From Sipunculus nudus (lineage: Eukaryota; Annelida; Sipuncula; Golfingiida; Sipunculidae), in the NCBI GenBank assembly GCA_026874595.1, contig CM049306.1, positions 10,001,019-10,065,018 of the forward strand: a DNA stretch of 64,000 nt. Reading direction: 5' to 3'. The translations under genes were made by a program, and so were the position numbers. The notes below the pieces were generated by a model. It did no database searches, was not told the DNA's origin, and saw only the letters and a list, made by a program, of their open reading frames with translations. Below, in pieces: positions 49,126-62,629 of the stretch. How positions within the stretch are numbered: position 1 is the stretch's first letter; the number at the start of each line of letters is the position of its first letter.

Positions 49126-52100
49126 GTAGGGAACAGTTATATTCAGTGATGGTAGCCAACTTGTATGTGATACAGGAAATGAATTGTTACCATAGAGACA
49201 GATTTTTAGTTTGGTTTGTAAGTTTACATGTATTCTTTTGTGTCACTTGATCACTCATAGCCTAATGCTAACATTATCAGCTGCTTACCACAATATCAAT
49301 GCAACAGGATGGATGACCATTACAGTACATTCCTTGGTATGGCTTGTATCACAATGCAAGTTAGGCTTACCAGCCTAATATAAATGCCTACTGAGTCGTG
49401 TTTTCATGGCTACCCAGTAGATCAGAACATGGAGGCATGACCTGTTTTCCCTGTGTATGGTTTTATTGACATAAAACAAGTAAATATACATGGGAAAAAA
49501 GATGAAGAAAAAGTCAGGTGATTTACAAGATCAGTTGATGCACAGTTCAGTACATAGCACATGTAAGGTGTTTGCATGCCCAGTAGCTATCTGGTGCAGA
49601 CCTTCCTACCCAGCTCTATATAAGCCTGAATGTGTGGCTATGATGGAAGTAAATGCAGTTCACAATAAAATGATATATAAATCAATGTCTGTCTTAGCCA
49701 CATTATCTGCCAAGGTACTGTGTTTCATACAGTTTTATTCACTTGGACATAACTATTTGACATTTTGAATCACAGACCAGACAAGCGTACAACTTTCATT
49801 TTTATTAAAATCCTTGTTTATATCAAAAATATAAATTGTAAACAAGAAATTTCTATTGATGAACTCCTTCAGAGCCTACTAAAATTTGAGGGATAGATTG
49901 GTTAACTGTTGACCCCCTCTCCTATGACAGTGAATGCAATGCAAGGTTAATTGTTCCAGGTATTTCCAGTTAATATAGCCAGACATCTGTAAAGGAGCTC
50001 TAGACAGACACTAAACATAACACTACATTGAAATTAATGAACACCTAACTTGCATAGATATGGGAGACCCATCCAGACACTTTTGTCTGGATCAAACACA
50101 AACAAAATCAGCTGGCTTTTAAGGATCATATATAATGTAATTGCATTATTGTAGCAAATGAAAATTCTTTGACTGATCTCTTTTTAACTTGCTCTTCAGC
50201 CAGGGACAAGGCTTAACTTTTTCTGTTTAATAAATGTGGAAGAAAACTATAAGGAAATTTTCCAAGAAAAAAATGTTGTTTGTGCCACAGCAAGCTTATG
50301 CTCAGACTGAATCATGTACTGTAATTATTATTTTTACGGCTTTCTGCTACTGAGAGAAAGTGGCATCAGAACACTGCATATGCCCTTATCACTAGCTGCT
50401 AACTCTGATGTGACCTGATCTTCTCTCTGTAAAATCTCAGATAAAAATTGTTGTCCATTTGAAAAAAAATTATCCAGGATTTGATTTTTAGTTGTGTTAT
50501 ATACTTCCTAACAATATCAGTGATCACCTATATTATTTGATAAAATAGACCTCCCCGTAAACAGTCTAAATAGGCTGTAAAATATGTCTGGATAAGGTTT
50601 TACTTTTCAAAAATGTGATTTTAGGACATAATTCCTCCATTAATGTCACTCAAACCTAATAAACCATATGCCAGATTCAAATTTAACCATCAAAGCATTA
50701 TTTATTCTTTTGAAGTACTAAATTGGATATTGTTGTGAAAACTGTTACCTGATAATAAATGGCATAAATGTGTGTCTGCTCCAAGAGAAGAAGTGAAAGC
50801 TTTTATATGATGTTCTATAGCCATCCACGATATCATCCCCGAATCATCCATGTGGAGGACACCTGTGACATGCTATATCCTCGTTACCAGCAAGTGTCAT
50901 GTCTGGTACCAGACGAGCACAGTGCTGGTTAAAGCACGCAATGTCTACATTGTGTCATCTTCTGTGGTGATTACTTCAAATAAATATGTTTCAAGCGTTC
51001 AGTTTTTCACCTTTCATTTTAAAGAACAATATAAATAATCAGATGGCTAGAGAGCCAGCCCATTAATGAGAGTTTCGTTCAATTTGCCATGTTTCCAAGT
51101 AGTGATCCATGCTTATTTCATGCTTTTAAGTCTGGACAGATGTTTAATTATTTAACACCGCTTCTGTATGGATGGAGCTGGTGTCTGTAGTCTGCAGGTA
51201 CTAGAATGACAAGTTAGAAAGGCCTAACCATTGGGCAAGTGCTGTACTTTATACACCCATTTTGCAAAGAACCTTTGTGTTTCTGTGTGGTATCTGCATG
51301 CAGTCATTGTGCATTATGTAAGCATGAAGGGGTAAGGACATGATTTGTCTATGAATTCATATTCTTTTGGGAAAAAGTTGAAAAGTGTTATAATTCCCCA
51401 GAGCCCTAGCTGGCAGTTGAATAAGAGAAAGTTGTAGAATCTGGTGTAGCTCAAATATTATTTTGCTTCAGACTTTATACATAACATATGGACAGACAAT
51501 GTATTTTGAGTTTACTGTACCATATAAAGCAGAGCAAGATTTCCTTAACATGAACTAAAAACAGGTCTTGAAAAAAACACAGGTTATGTAATTTGAACAA
51601 AGTCACATAAAGTAACATTTCATGAGCTGTTTGATCCAGGATCGAGTGATGTACGTTCCTTTGGTTCAGAAGCGATTCCATGTGAGATATTATAAGCACT
51701 GGTGAATATATGTTTTCCTGCAGTCTTAGCTTCCAAACAAGGCTTCTGCAGGTGGTTTCTAATTTTACCTACTTACAGCTCACCAAATATTGGCTTAAAA
51801 GCTAGTCATGATATCTGCACAATGTGTGTTGTTAAACACAGGTGGGCCCATTTGAAATCAGGGTTCTTCCAACAGATTAAGTATAAGGTCAATTTCATGA
51901 ATATTGACCAGTCTGGGCCATGGTACTTTAAAATAGTTAAACTTGCAGATAATGTGTTTGGTATTTCTCAAGTAATCTAGCTAGTTTGTTGCCCTTTTAC
52001 TTGTCATATACCAGGAGTTGGCTGTTTTGCTCATTCCAAAAACTGGGTCAAAAAGGAGCATGTGTATATTTGATAGAGAATTTCAGACTTCAAATCCTAT

Positions 52101-54724
52101 TTTCTTGTTAATCTCAAAAGGTCAATTATAAACCTCAGGATTGTTTTTTTTATTTAATTTATATGGTAAGCAACTTTATTTGTTGAAACTACTGATTGTG
52201 ATAAGTTCCATTAGGCTGCAAAGCTTACCTGACACCTTTCATATCAATAAAAATATTGGCACCAGAAAAAATACATCAGTCTAGCATTTTAGATAGGTGT
52301 GTACATGTTGGAAAGGTTTCTGCTGTGAAAAGCTAAATGTCACTCTGGAATAGCATTGATTGTATTCCAATGAAATCTACAGATCCATTTCAGGTAATGT
52401 GATATTAATAATGCCAATGTGTACTATAAAGTATTATCAGGATGAGCCATGCGTGTGACAAGTGTGACCTTGGCTTGAGATTATAAAGCTCATGCCCTGA
52501 GAACAGATCTAATTAGTGCCACATGGGTATGGGAGTGGACGTGTTTAAACTTGCAAGGTCTTCAGTGTAAGGATACCTTATCTATGAAGTCAGTGGAAAA
52601 GCCTGCTGAAGATATTCAATATGTATCCTAAAATATCATTTTCATAGTTGTTCTGTAGAAATATTTTAGTGTTTTATATTAATTAAAAATATTTCAGGGT
52701 GATTAAATAAAATCTTGCTATAAATTTTGTTTTCTGATAAAAAAATATAAGCAAATATAATTATTAATATATCATGGTCAATGTACATCAAAATGTTACA
52801 TATGGCCATCTACCAGGAGTGAACTGATGCTTTGGCATACACATGCTGATGGTAAACGACCAAGGTCAATATGTTTCAAGGATTTATGAACCTATGAATG
52901 GCATTTCACTAGGGCTGTATCAATATACCGATATATCGATCGATACAAAATGTTGACACAATTACTTTTATGCTTTGCATACTGAATTGGTTGTATCAAG
53001 GAAAAAAATGACTGCTAACAAAAAGGATGCAAGTCTAACTTAAACTATAACCTTAACTAATTTATATTTGTTATTTTGGCTTTTAAGACTTTTACTATTT
53101 TGCTGTATGATCGACTGTATAAGAAATATATAAACGTATGTCAGGGCTAGCAAGCCATTATTGCCTAATGGGCCACTGAGTCTGTCAAACACCAGTTCAC
53201 AACCAATGCTAGTTTGAAAAAAAAGCCCAGCATGTATTGCTGTATTTGTGTATCTTAAGCTTAAGATAGGGATGTAACATTATTTAATCAAGATTCAATC
53301 GAATACCCAAATTAGTTCTGAATTTTTCAAATTTTATAAGTTATTAGTATAAATATAAAATTAGTACCTTAAATTTTACCCAACTTTGACCATGGCATGT
53401 TTGTTTCCTGTGAGTACTGTTGATATAATTTTCCTATCATGCACACATAAAGATTTCAGCTTTTCAGTTTGAAAAGCTGAAAGAAATTGGCCAAAAATTG
53501 TAGCTTTTATTAATGTTTTTATGAGACCATGTCAGACCTTGGCTCTCTGTAGCACCTCTTGAGTCACCTGTATGTTGACCTTGTTGAACTTTCAGCAAAT
53601 TATGCATGCTTGAGGCGAGGCATAAACTGAGGTGTCCAGGCAGCTTATTATATAATGGCCAGCCACAGTTGATCCAGGTGTCCAACCCAACTCATCTAGT
53701 AGTTTTAACCAACAACATAACAATAAACAAAAAATTAATAAATTTTTATTGGTTTTTAATAACAAATTAAAGAAAAATAGAAAAGGAATTTGTTAGTTGA
53801 TAATAACAGGAAATTAACTTGCAGTTACCGATGATATAAGAATCTTGTATCGATGGATAGAATGTCACATATTCCAAATATCACCATGCAGTCACCTATG
53901 GTATTTTTCAGTTCAATTTTAATGATAAAAAAGTAAATCATATTATTCATTACTAATCATTAGGGATCATATGAAGGAAATAAATCATAGACAAAGATGC
54001 AGTTGATAATATTAATCTAGATTCCTACTGTGTCTAGTGTGTACATTGATGTGAAATTAGTCCAAAATGAATATATTACATTTTTTTTTTTAATATAAAT
54101 AAAAGCCGTAAAACCAGGTACTTATGATCATCATTTAAATGTGTGAATTTTGTATATTCTGGATTCTCAACATCATTGTTTGGTGAAAACTGAATAAATA
54201 CCAGACATGGTGCGAATACTTTGCAATTGTATTTAAACACGAATATGAATATGTACTCCATTATGAAATTTCTTTCATAAGAATGGGAATTCAGGTAAAA
54301 ATGAAAGTATATGAATACCAGTGCAAATATTTTCCAAATGTATTAATGAATGCATTCATGAATATATTCTTTAATATTATTTTAATAATCATTTCAGTTA
54401 TATTTTATTTGAAAAAATCATACTATTCTCTTATTATTTTTAATAAAAATTATTTAGGACAATATTTGTAATTTTTTTAATAAATAGTTAAACTCTTATA
54501 TTATATGTTCTGCTTATAAGTTATATGGCCAAGTCAAAATCTGTGTGACAATCCCACTCCATTTGTTAATGAAATAAATGAAATTAATCCTCTTTCCTGT
54601 CTCCAAAGGTACTATCAAAATCATACATAAGCTAAACCACAGCAACTCATAATACAGCTTATTTTTATTACAATATAAAACCAGCATGTGCCTCATTTCT
54701 AAATCATATTTTTTTTTCATATAT

Positions 54725-54762
54725 ATCAGCTGAGCGCCGTGACCCATAGGTCCCTTGTTTTA
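54725..54762 (+). repeat. 3' end of a dispersed repeat
   Basis: Reads TCAGCTGAGCGCCGTGACCC then ATAGGTCCCTTGTTTTAC. It is closely related to the segment at 10590-10633 and to 54899-54937. Confidence 0.5.
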
Positions 54763-54898
54763 CTAATTATGAGACCTTCACATGAAGTTGTCATCTGTCC
54801 AAAAGTCCACTGAAACCCATTTCAAGGACTCTTCACAAAATTCATGATTTGTTTGGACTCTGGCAGTCATTTTGGTCATTGTTCAACATTCCTTGAAT

Positions 54899-54937
54899 TC
54901 AGCTGAGCATCATGGCCAATGGGCCACTAGTTTAGTA
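54899..54937 (+). repeat. 3' end of a dispersed repeat, second copy in intron 2
   Basis: Reads TTCAGCTGAGCATCATGGCC then AATGGGCCACTAGTTTAG. It lies about 175 bp after the copy at 54725 and about 65 bp before the splice acceptor of exon 3. Confidence 0.45.
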
Positions 54938-55003
54938 TGTCCTGTTCTTATTGTGCACATTGTAATTTTCTAGTTTTGAGAATATTTTGTTTTATCCTTC
55001 CAG

Positions 55004-55093
55004 CTGTTCAGAAACTACCTGACGTTCTGTGGCATAGGATTGACAAATGCTCAGTTGTTTGAAATGTCAGTGCAGGAGTACAAGAGGAATCAG
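55004..55093 (+). CDS. PDE11: Phosphodiesterase 11-like, coding exon 3 (end of GAF-A and start of linker helix)
   Basis: A 90-bp exon (30 codons, residues 244-273) between a TCCTTCCAG acceptor and a GTAATA donor, in phase 0 at both ends. It begins [20 protein letters not shown], the last helix of GAF-A in this family, and ends [11 protein letters not shown], where the long helix joining GAF-A to GAF-B begins. The segment [18 protein letters not shown] is almost the same as I recall for insect Pde11, which is the strongest single reason for calling the gene PDE11-like and not PDE5. The next expected sequence, an (I/V)LL..A..IFEEQ-type helix and GAF-B, was not found before base 64000. Confidence 0.95.
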
Positions 55094-58000
55094 GTAATAA
55101 ACACACTTAATGTGCACTAAAGTTCATCAGATTCTGTCCATACTCAGGGTTTTATGTGATTAAATTACCAAGACACATTTTATATTTCATAAATCCAGAT
55201 GGAATATGAGTCAAATACATGCAAAAGGGCAACCAAGAATCTTGCAAATGTATTTTATTACTTTCTGATAAACCAAAAATAATTTGTCAACTGTTATTTG
55301 TTCACACGTAAAACAAAATTGGCATTAAAACATGCCATTTCGAGGGCATTGGTGAAGAGTTTTATCTATTGAGTGAAATAAACCTTATTTACAGACATGG
55401 AGGCAGGTGTCTCACAGAGGCCATTCAGCAACTGGAGGATGCTGTAACCTTTAACTACCTGTTTTACAAACCAGCAAGGCGATCTCTAAACTCCCCCCTG
55501 ACCTAAGCCAACCAGACACTCTGAATGGTTATGAAGGGTTTTGTGATTCACTAAGGCACCTAGACCAATCTTCTTTGGTGTTTTATCAGTTCCGAGTCCC
55601 ACTGGTGATGGGTCTGTGGAATTGATGGCAGACGTAATGTGTCCAGGGACCTGGTTTGAGTATCCCTGCTGTAAGCTCTCAAAAGGTAACCAGCTGTAAA
55701 TACCTTCATCAACAGGCAGACATCAAGCAAACCCATGCATGTTACCAGAGCTCGATACTTTTGATCGTATTGTTGTACATTTATATAAGTTTTGTGTACA
55801 ACACATATAAGTTCTTTTCTGTCATGGTTGATTGGTTTATAATATTATACAGCAGTTTTCATTGTCACACATACTGTTATTTTATAAGAAAGCAAAAATG
55901 CTGTGCCCTCTACACAGGAATTGTGTGCATGCCAGTGGTGCACTTGTCAGAAGCTAAACCTGTTTAAAACATCTGGCTCCATGCCAATGTCTTAATTATT
56001 GCATTTAATGTCTTTCCTTTTCAGTTATCATTTATTTTATGAAACTGATTCTTCAGTTGGTTGTAAAATACTTTCATTGTTCTGTTACTTGATCCTAATA
56101 GTGATAATTTGGGACCATGAACTAACCTGCAATTCTTATTATTGGAAAACCTGTTCTTTTGTATAAAAACATTTTCATCAATCTGGCCCTTCATTTTATA
56201 ATTATAATAAAATAAAGAACCATTCTACACTGTCCTCTATATCCATATTTACCTGTTGTTTTGAAGATAATGAAAATTCAATGGAGTCAGAAGTTTGTAG
56301 CTTGCATCAGGGAGTCTATTTGTAACCTGCTATATATAAATAGTTTGAAAGCAGTGGAAAACGTGAGAAAAAATTGTCAGAATTTTCCAAAATTTATATG
56401 ATAAATTAATAAAAATAAAGATACATGACCATCTTACATTGCTTCATCTTTTTAAACCCCCCTATATAATGGCCAAAGGTAATTCTTATCTCTCTGCCCA
56501 TCCTGATGGTCACAGGGACAGACACTGCTTCATTGTGATCTTTCATTTTATCAGTAACAAAATTTACCCTTATCAGTAAGCCAGGTTATTCCATAAAATG
56601 TAGGTTACAGAATCACCTGGTTCACTTTAGAATGGCATTTTTACTGCATTGAGTAAGAATTAAAGATTTTTGTTTTACATGACATTTTCATTATCTGTTT
56701 CATGATTTATTAAAATATTTTTGTTTACATGACATTTTCATTGTCCGTTCCATGAAAAGCAAAATTTTGAAGAATTCAATATAGAACTTTTACAGCCTTG
56801 AGTGAGCAAGGACATTGAAGAAGTGTGAATGATCAAAGAAATATTTCAGCTGTGTGGAGAAATATTTCTTCACTACTGCTTGAGTCAATGCAGACAATAT
56901 TTTGTCATATTATGGAAAATACAGGTATAACTGGAGAGAGTTATCAGTAAAGAAAAGAAGGGCTTAGAGAATCTTACATACATGTGAAACTGCTTCATTA
57001 AGCTATATTAGGCACAAATCTGAAATTGTAGAAGAATCCATTGTCAGATAAACCATCACATAATGATGGTCTGATACAAATCTTATATGAAGCTGTTGCC
57101 TGGCCATACCCACATTGTGGCTTTTGAAGACTCTGTTTTTAATTTCTTTGACATTCAAACTGCAAAGAAAACTCTGCCCATGATACTGATTGAGTTATCT
57201 ATGATTTGTAATAATCTTTACACATGTTACATTGGCCTTTATCTTGGAATCATAACTATTTAAACTATAAAAATCCTTTATTCATGAATATATATTATTT
57301 CAGCAGGCATAACAAAATGATTAAATGAGAAAATTTCACATTAATATTGATCATGTGACTGCTATGTGATTTGGAGCTGCATGTTGCACCACCTGTGTTG
57401 ACCTACTTTCTACCAGCTGAAATGGCCTTTTTCAAATTTTCCTTAATATACCAGATAAGATAAACATAAGCATTTTTTTCATGGCAGGAAATTCTATCAG
57501 GAAAGTAAGAATTGAAATTAATCATTTTCAAAATGCTCTTTTCATTGAAACTGAAATTTCACAATATCATTTGATTGCATCAGTACTACTTTAGTGTAAT
57601 AACTGTGTCAGGAATGGCTACAACTATTGATTTTTTACTAGTAAGCAGATGCACCATCTATGTAAGACTATACTGCTGAAATGGTATTTTCAATTTCATT
57701 GTTTTATTTCTTGATTACCTGGCATTATGCACAATACTGCACAAAATGAACATTAAACCCATAGGTCTCTTGTTCTTAATTCAACAGAAAACCTGATACA
57801 TAGGTCAAATATAACATGTTTTCAGGTTTCATGCCCATTGTCGTTCAAAAGACATTTTGACCCATATATACAATTCCTTACATAAGAATAACAAATGATT
57901 TTTCTTATATAGTTGTTTTTGTTCAGTAGACATCTGGCCTAATATTCAAATATATAAAGTACTTGAAATCAAGAAAGTTTAATAATAACACATGATTTTT

Positions 58001-60990
58001 CTTGCCTAGTTATTTTTGTTCAGCAGACATCCAAGACCCTAATTTGTAAACCTTGACCCAGCTAGAACTGTAATGGTTAAATAATGATACATGGTTTAAA
58101 TAATAATACATAATCCTTGATATATGGCTCTCTTAATCTTCTCAATAACAAGAGAAAATGGACAGCTAGGCTAAGGACATACCTATTATGGAAAGAAATC
58201 TTTTTGTAAGCAGTATAAGATACTTAATGGTAAATTCATGTCTACAGTGGGTACAGATATGCAGGTGGAACTAGAACAGTGGATGTGTCAAAATAAATAA
58301 ATATATGGTACTAAAAATACACAGTTGTAAGATTGTATTCTGAGATGGGTTAAGTGCTGGTTTTATATTTACCATATTCATTAATTGGAGTTATGTCCCT
58401 CTTCCTGTGTCCAGTTATGTTTTATGTCTGGTAACACCATGAAAATTCATAGGGGATTCCACGTGACTGGGAGATGGTGATCATGAAAGATTCATCTGAC
58501 ATCCAGACCAAGCTTTGTTTGACTAGGATGTATGCGTTCAGCCTAAGCTGTGTTGCCTCTTTATGGCCATCTGTTCTAAGTGGTTTTTGAACGGAATAGC
58601 TTTTTACCATCACATCAAGAGCATATTGCAGAAATGGCAGAGCTGGATTAACCATCATGCACATGCACTAAAACCTTTTTGCCAAATGTAGCAGATGATA
58701 TATAGTCTCCTTCATCACAATATATGTTTATTTGGTGAAAGTCACCTAGAACTGTTAGAAAGCACCATGCATTAGTTGAGATGGTAATGTCTTTTATACT
58801 GTCTTTTAGCATACTGTGAAAAATTAAAAAAAAAATTAAAACTTACTGAATAAATCTGTGTATTTTGTACCATACTTCGCTATATTTTAAAGAATTTGTT
58901 CCTCATTGTCAATCTAATCCAGGAAATTTATGAATTTATGTCGCACAAAGAAGCATTATCAGTAATTTCACTAGGATTCTAGTTTTGCAGTAATTAAATT
59001 TTTATAATAAGTTTGTATCCAGAAGAAATGTGATTGGCATGAGAAATCCATAAATCAGTGTTATATTACAGCACTTGTGTTGTCTCCCGGGGAGTTAGTG
59101 GGAGCAGGTGGCTCTAGAGGCCTATAATTGTATCCCAGGTCAGGAATCCTGTACTTCCTGGAGCATCCATCCACCATTCATCTTGCTCTGTAATCTCCTC
59201 TGACCTTTATTGATGGCGGGGCCATACTGCAGGTGCCCTTTGATAAGGTTATTTTGTGTTCAAACAGTTTCTGCCTTTTCCAAGGAGGCAATATTCTCTT
59301 CACTGTTTTGATTCACTTTCATTCTCACTGAAGATTATAAATGGATTTGTGTCTGTCCTTCAAGCCTCTATCTGGCAGGCTTCAAGGTTCAAATTGTGAC
59401 CATGAGGGGTAGAAATTTCTAACCTGAAATCCTGGTAAGTCCTGAGGAAATCTCCTTGGAAACCTGATATGAGGTCAGAGTGACTTTTATTCTGGGAGCA
59501 GTACTAGGCCTAATGTAATATTGTTTTTATTCAATCCTATTGAAATGAGAATATTTTAGCAATAAAAGATGTTTAGTGACCATATAGTTTGCTTAGGATC
59601 ATAAAATGGAAGTTAACATACTTCATTCAAATGTCATCAAGGAAGGTTTGAACAAAATTGATTCGTATAAAAGTATCTCAAAATTTGCTGCATAAATTGC
59701 CTTGATATTTGATTTGTATGTTGATATTCAGGTGCTGAAATTGTCTGGTATAAATACAGGTATAAATATGGATATGTCCAGTGTGCTTCTATTAATAGAT
59801 TTTGTGAAATTGCTTTAAAGGGGCCCAATCACCTATAAAGCATGTTGAATTAACATGAAAAATAGATTCTTCCCATTAAAATAAATTTACACCTGCCCAA
59901 AAAATTGCCCTGAAACCATTTGCTACCTCTTGTAAATGAGTGTTAAAAACAGTGGACACAGCAGGATCATAGGTGTCAACATAAAGACGGTGTGTGCATT
60001 GCCCGGCCACAACATGTCAATCAAGAGATGCCCTGACTGACTTAGTCCAAAAAACATAATACATGTTCCCACTGGCTGAAACACAGCTTGTTAAGGCTCA
60101 TAATCGGACCTCTGGTCAAAATCAAGATTTATTGCCAGAACCAAAGTAATTATAACTCAAATGTCAACTTTTTTTCAAATCACTTCTTCATATAGAGCTT
60201 TACTTTTGTAACCATGTGTTAAAACAAATCATTGACATCAGTGATGTTGATAACCTTTTTCACTGAAGTTCTTAACATCATCATTTAAACATAATTGTTG
60301 GTTCTCTGTTATTTGGAATATTTCTATAGGATAAAAGGAACAAAGTACAAAGAGTGATGCTATTTCGTCAAACATTTTTAATCTTCATGTAAAGGTCAGA
60401 GCTCAGGTAATCTGCAGCTGAAGGCCACAATTATGGTCTGCCTGGTGCTTTAATGGATTTGGCTTAATATTTTACCACAGACATTAATAAGCATGGAAAA
60501 TCATGGCAGTAATACTTTCATTACAGGTAATCTGAGGGAAGGTTTCATATTTGCTTTGTTATGTTTGCTTGGCTAGTGTGTTACCATGTTTTGTAGGGAA
60601 TGTTATTTACCAAAGGGTGGAAACACATGTTCTGACTATTAAACCCTCAAGGGTAAAATAGATAAAACACCTTCTATTACAAACACTTATTAATTTAAAC
60701 GGGACATGTAAAACTCTCATGAGGGTGATATTAGTTTAAGTCAACAGTTGGGTACTCTGTATTGTCTGGTTGAAGCAATAAGCGCTCATATCAAAGCCCA
60801 GCCTGGTAATGGTGAAAAAATCTACCCTGAGGGGTGTGTATGCTATTGTAGTTACAGCACTGGATGAAGGTGAAAGCTTATTCCCCCCACTTGCCACTCA
60901 TGGTATAATTGGGAATTCCAAGTAAGCCTCTAAAAATTATTAAATGTTTGAACAACAGATTGAAATAACTCCCAAATTATTTTAAAGTCC

Positions 60991-60996
<6 letters not shown>

Positions 60997-61042
<46 letters not shown>
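60997..61042. repeat. (TA)n microsatellite
   Basis: TGTGTGTATA followed by an AT run of about 40 bp and then TACACATCACA; short CA/TG steps on both sides form a near palindrome around the tract. Confidence 0.95.
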
Positions 61043-61047
<5 letters not shown>

Positions 61048-62392
61048 CACATTACATCATTCTTTTTTCTCTTATCTTTGCCCTCATTCAAATGGCATGC
61101 AGTGTTAATTACAAGGTAATAACCCTAATCTTCATAGAATGTGGTTTTCCTCAATTCAGATGAAACAGAATGGTCAAAAGTACCATTTTTGTGTATTATT
61201 ACTTCAAATGCTTGATATTTAACAAAAATACAACTGAGTGATGTCACTTTGGCTCATGCAGATACACCATCTATATTTGCAGTATATTTATATAATCAAC
61301 ATTAGGATCAACAATATTCTCTTAAGGCTTTAAACTCCAATAACACCCGCCAGGTTTGTCACAGGCCTGGAATTCAAGGCGCCCACTACACGCCTGCTAA
61401 AGCATATTACATACCCGTAATTGGGGCAAGTTTTGGGGGTGAAATATCTATTGTCATCCATTATATTTGTACTTAATTGAAAGAGCAAAACGTCATGAGT
61501 TTTTTCTAACATGTGATCAAAATTCAGACTGCTTCGAAAACTGGTTGGAAAAAATAAAAATGATTGACTTTCACTCACGTGGCCTTGTTACGGTGGCCCT
61601 GGTAACGTCTTGCTTTAAATTCATCAGAAATCGGTAAATCACTAAATTTTGGCAAATCAAATCCGGTGACAAAACCAAGTGCAATCTGTTTACCAAGATC
61701 ATATATTATCCCTTTGTTATTGGTTTAACTTGTGACCAATGATCACCGTCCGACTGACTGACACGTCTGACAGACACCATGCACGTGATCTGCATGACCT
61801 CCTAACTGTGTCGTGTATTGGCACTGGAAAACCATGTTTAACTGATATAATGAGTATTTATTTTAAATATTAACATGTTTTCATAACTAAAAACCGAAGA
61901 TACTGTCATATATTATATCGTATATATATGTGATGTCTGATTGTTTACTAGTGATCATTTCTGTGCCAAAAGAATCTATGTACAATCGTAATCGGGCACA
62001 ATCGGCCGTGCACAAGAACTGTCAATCATTCTAAGAGGCTTTTTGGATTAAAAATAAAATTAATACCATCTTAACCTAGAAAGAGCAAGATAATTTATAG
62101 ATATAGTTAATTTTCCACGTAAGATATAAAGATATAACTTTATACTTAATGAAATATTGATGTAATTATTATACGACGTACATGGAACTTTACGCCTACA
62201 CCCATATCCTTGAATATGTAAGACAAGATAGTAAGTGACTTATACGCTTGAACAAATATGTATTATTATGGTTTTAACACATACTGAACAGATTTTACAA
62301 ATTTTTATGTGTAGTACTTCTTGTATATGTATACATGTGAATGTGCAAGTGTGTGCGCGTTTGTGTGTGTATACATATAGGATTCTAACCAC

Positions 62393-62440
62393 ATTCACCT
62401 GATGATCGGGTCGCATCCCGTGAAACAGTCTGTTGTGAAT
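62393..62440 (+). ncRNA. Hammerhead ribozyme-like motif (type I, short stem III)
   Basis: The 48 bases fit the hammerhead layout piece by piece. Stem I is ATTCAC (62393-62398) with its exact complement GTGAAT (62435-62440). The core CTGATGA is at 62399-62405. Stem II is CGGG (62407-62410) with CCCG (62417-62420) around a TCGCAT loop, with a single T on each side next to the core. The second core strand GAA is at 62422-62424. Stem III is ACA with TGT around GTC (62425-62433), with the cleavage base T at 62434 after the U of the stem (GUU triplet). Short stem III hammerheads are known from Penelope-like retroelements and metazoan retrozymes. The T/T mismatch at the base of stem II and the GUU site could lower activity. 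No reverse transcriptase is nearby, so this would be a truncated element end. Confidence 0.6.
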
Positions 62441-62464
62441 TAACAGTGTTGTTTTTCTTCAGAG

Positions 62465-62465
<1 letters not shown>

Positions 62466-62511
<46 letters not shown>
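62466..62511. repeat. (TA)n microsatellite
   Basis: An AT tract of about 46 bp beginning 25 bp after the hammerhead-like motif; it may mark the edge of the same inserted element. Confidence 0.95.
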
Positions 62512-62518
<7 letters not shown>

Positions 62519-62629
62519 TCTCGTGGCTGTGCAGTTGATTAAAAGATAGCTTCTGCATATTGTTTTGACTCCTTCAAAAATTTCCTTTCCACTTTTAAAA
62601 TGAAAAGTTGTCTTTATACTGTACTTGCA

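Larger units (their letters stand above)
49126..55003 (+). other. Intron 2 (5,878 bp), phase 0
   Basis: The donor is GTAGGG after the AAG codon of QDEK; the acceptor is TTTTATCCTTCCAG before CTG. Joining gives [16 protein letters not shown], matching the family. The intron holds two copies of the dispersed repeat end (near 54725 and 54899) and otherwise ordinary AT-rich sequence with no recognised exon or element. Confidence 0.93.

Noticed and set aside
50821-50990. Possible alternative exon in intron 2 (less AT-rich segment)
   Set aside because: None of the three + strand frames matches a phosphodiesterase sequence and no clear acceptor/donor pair bounds it.
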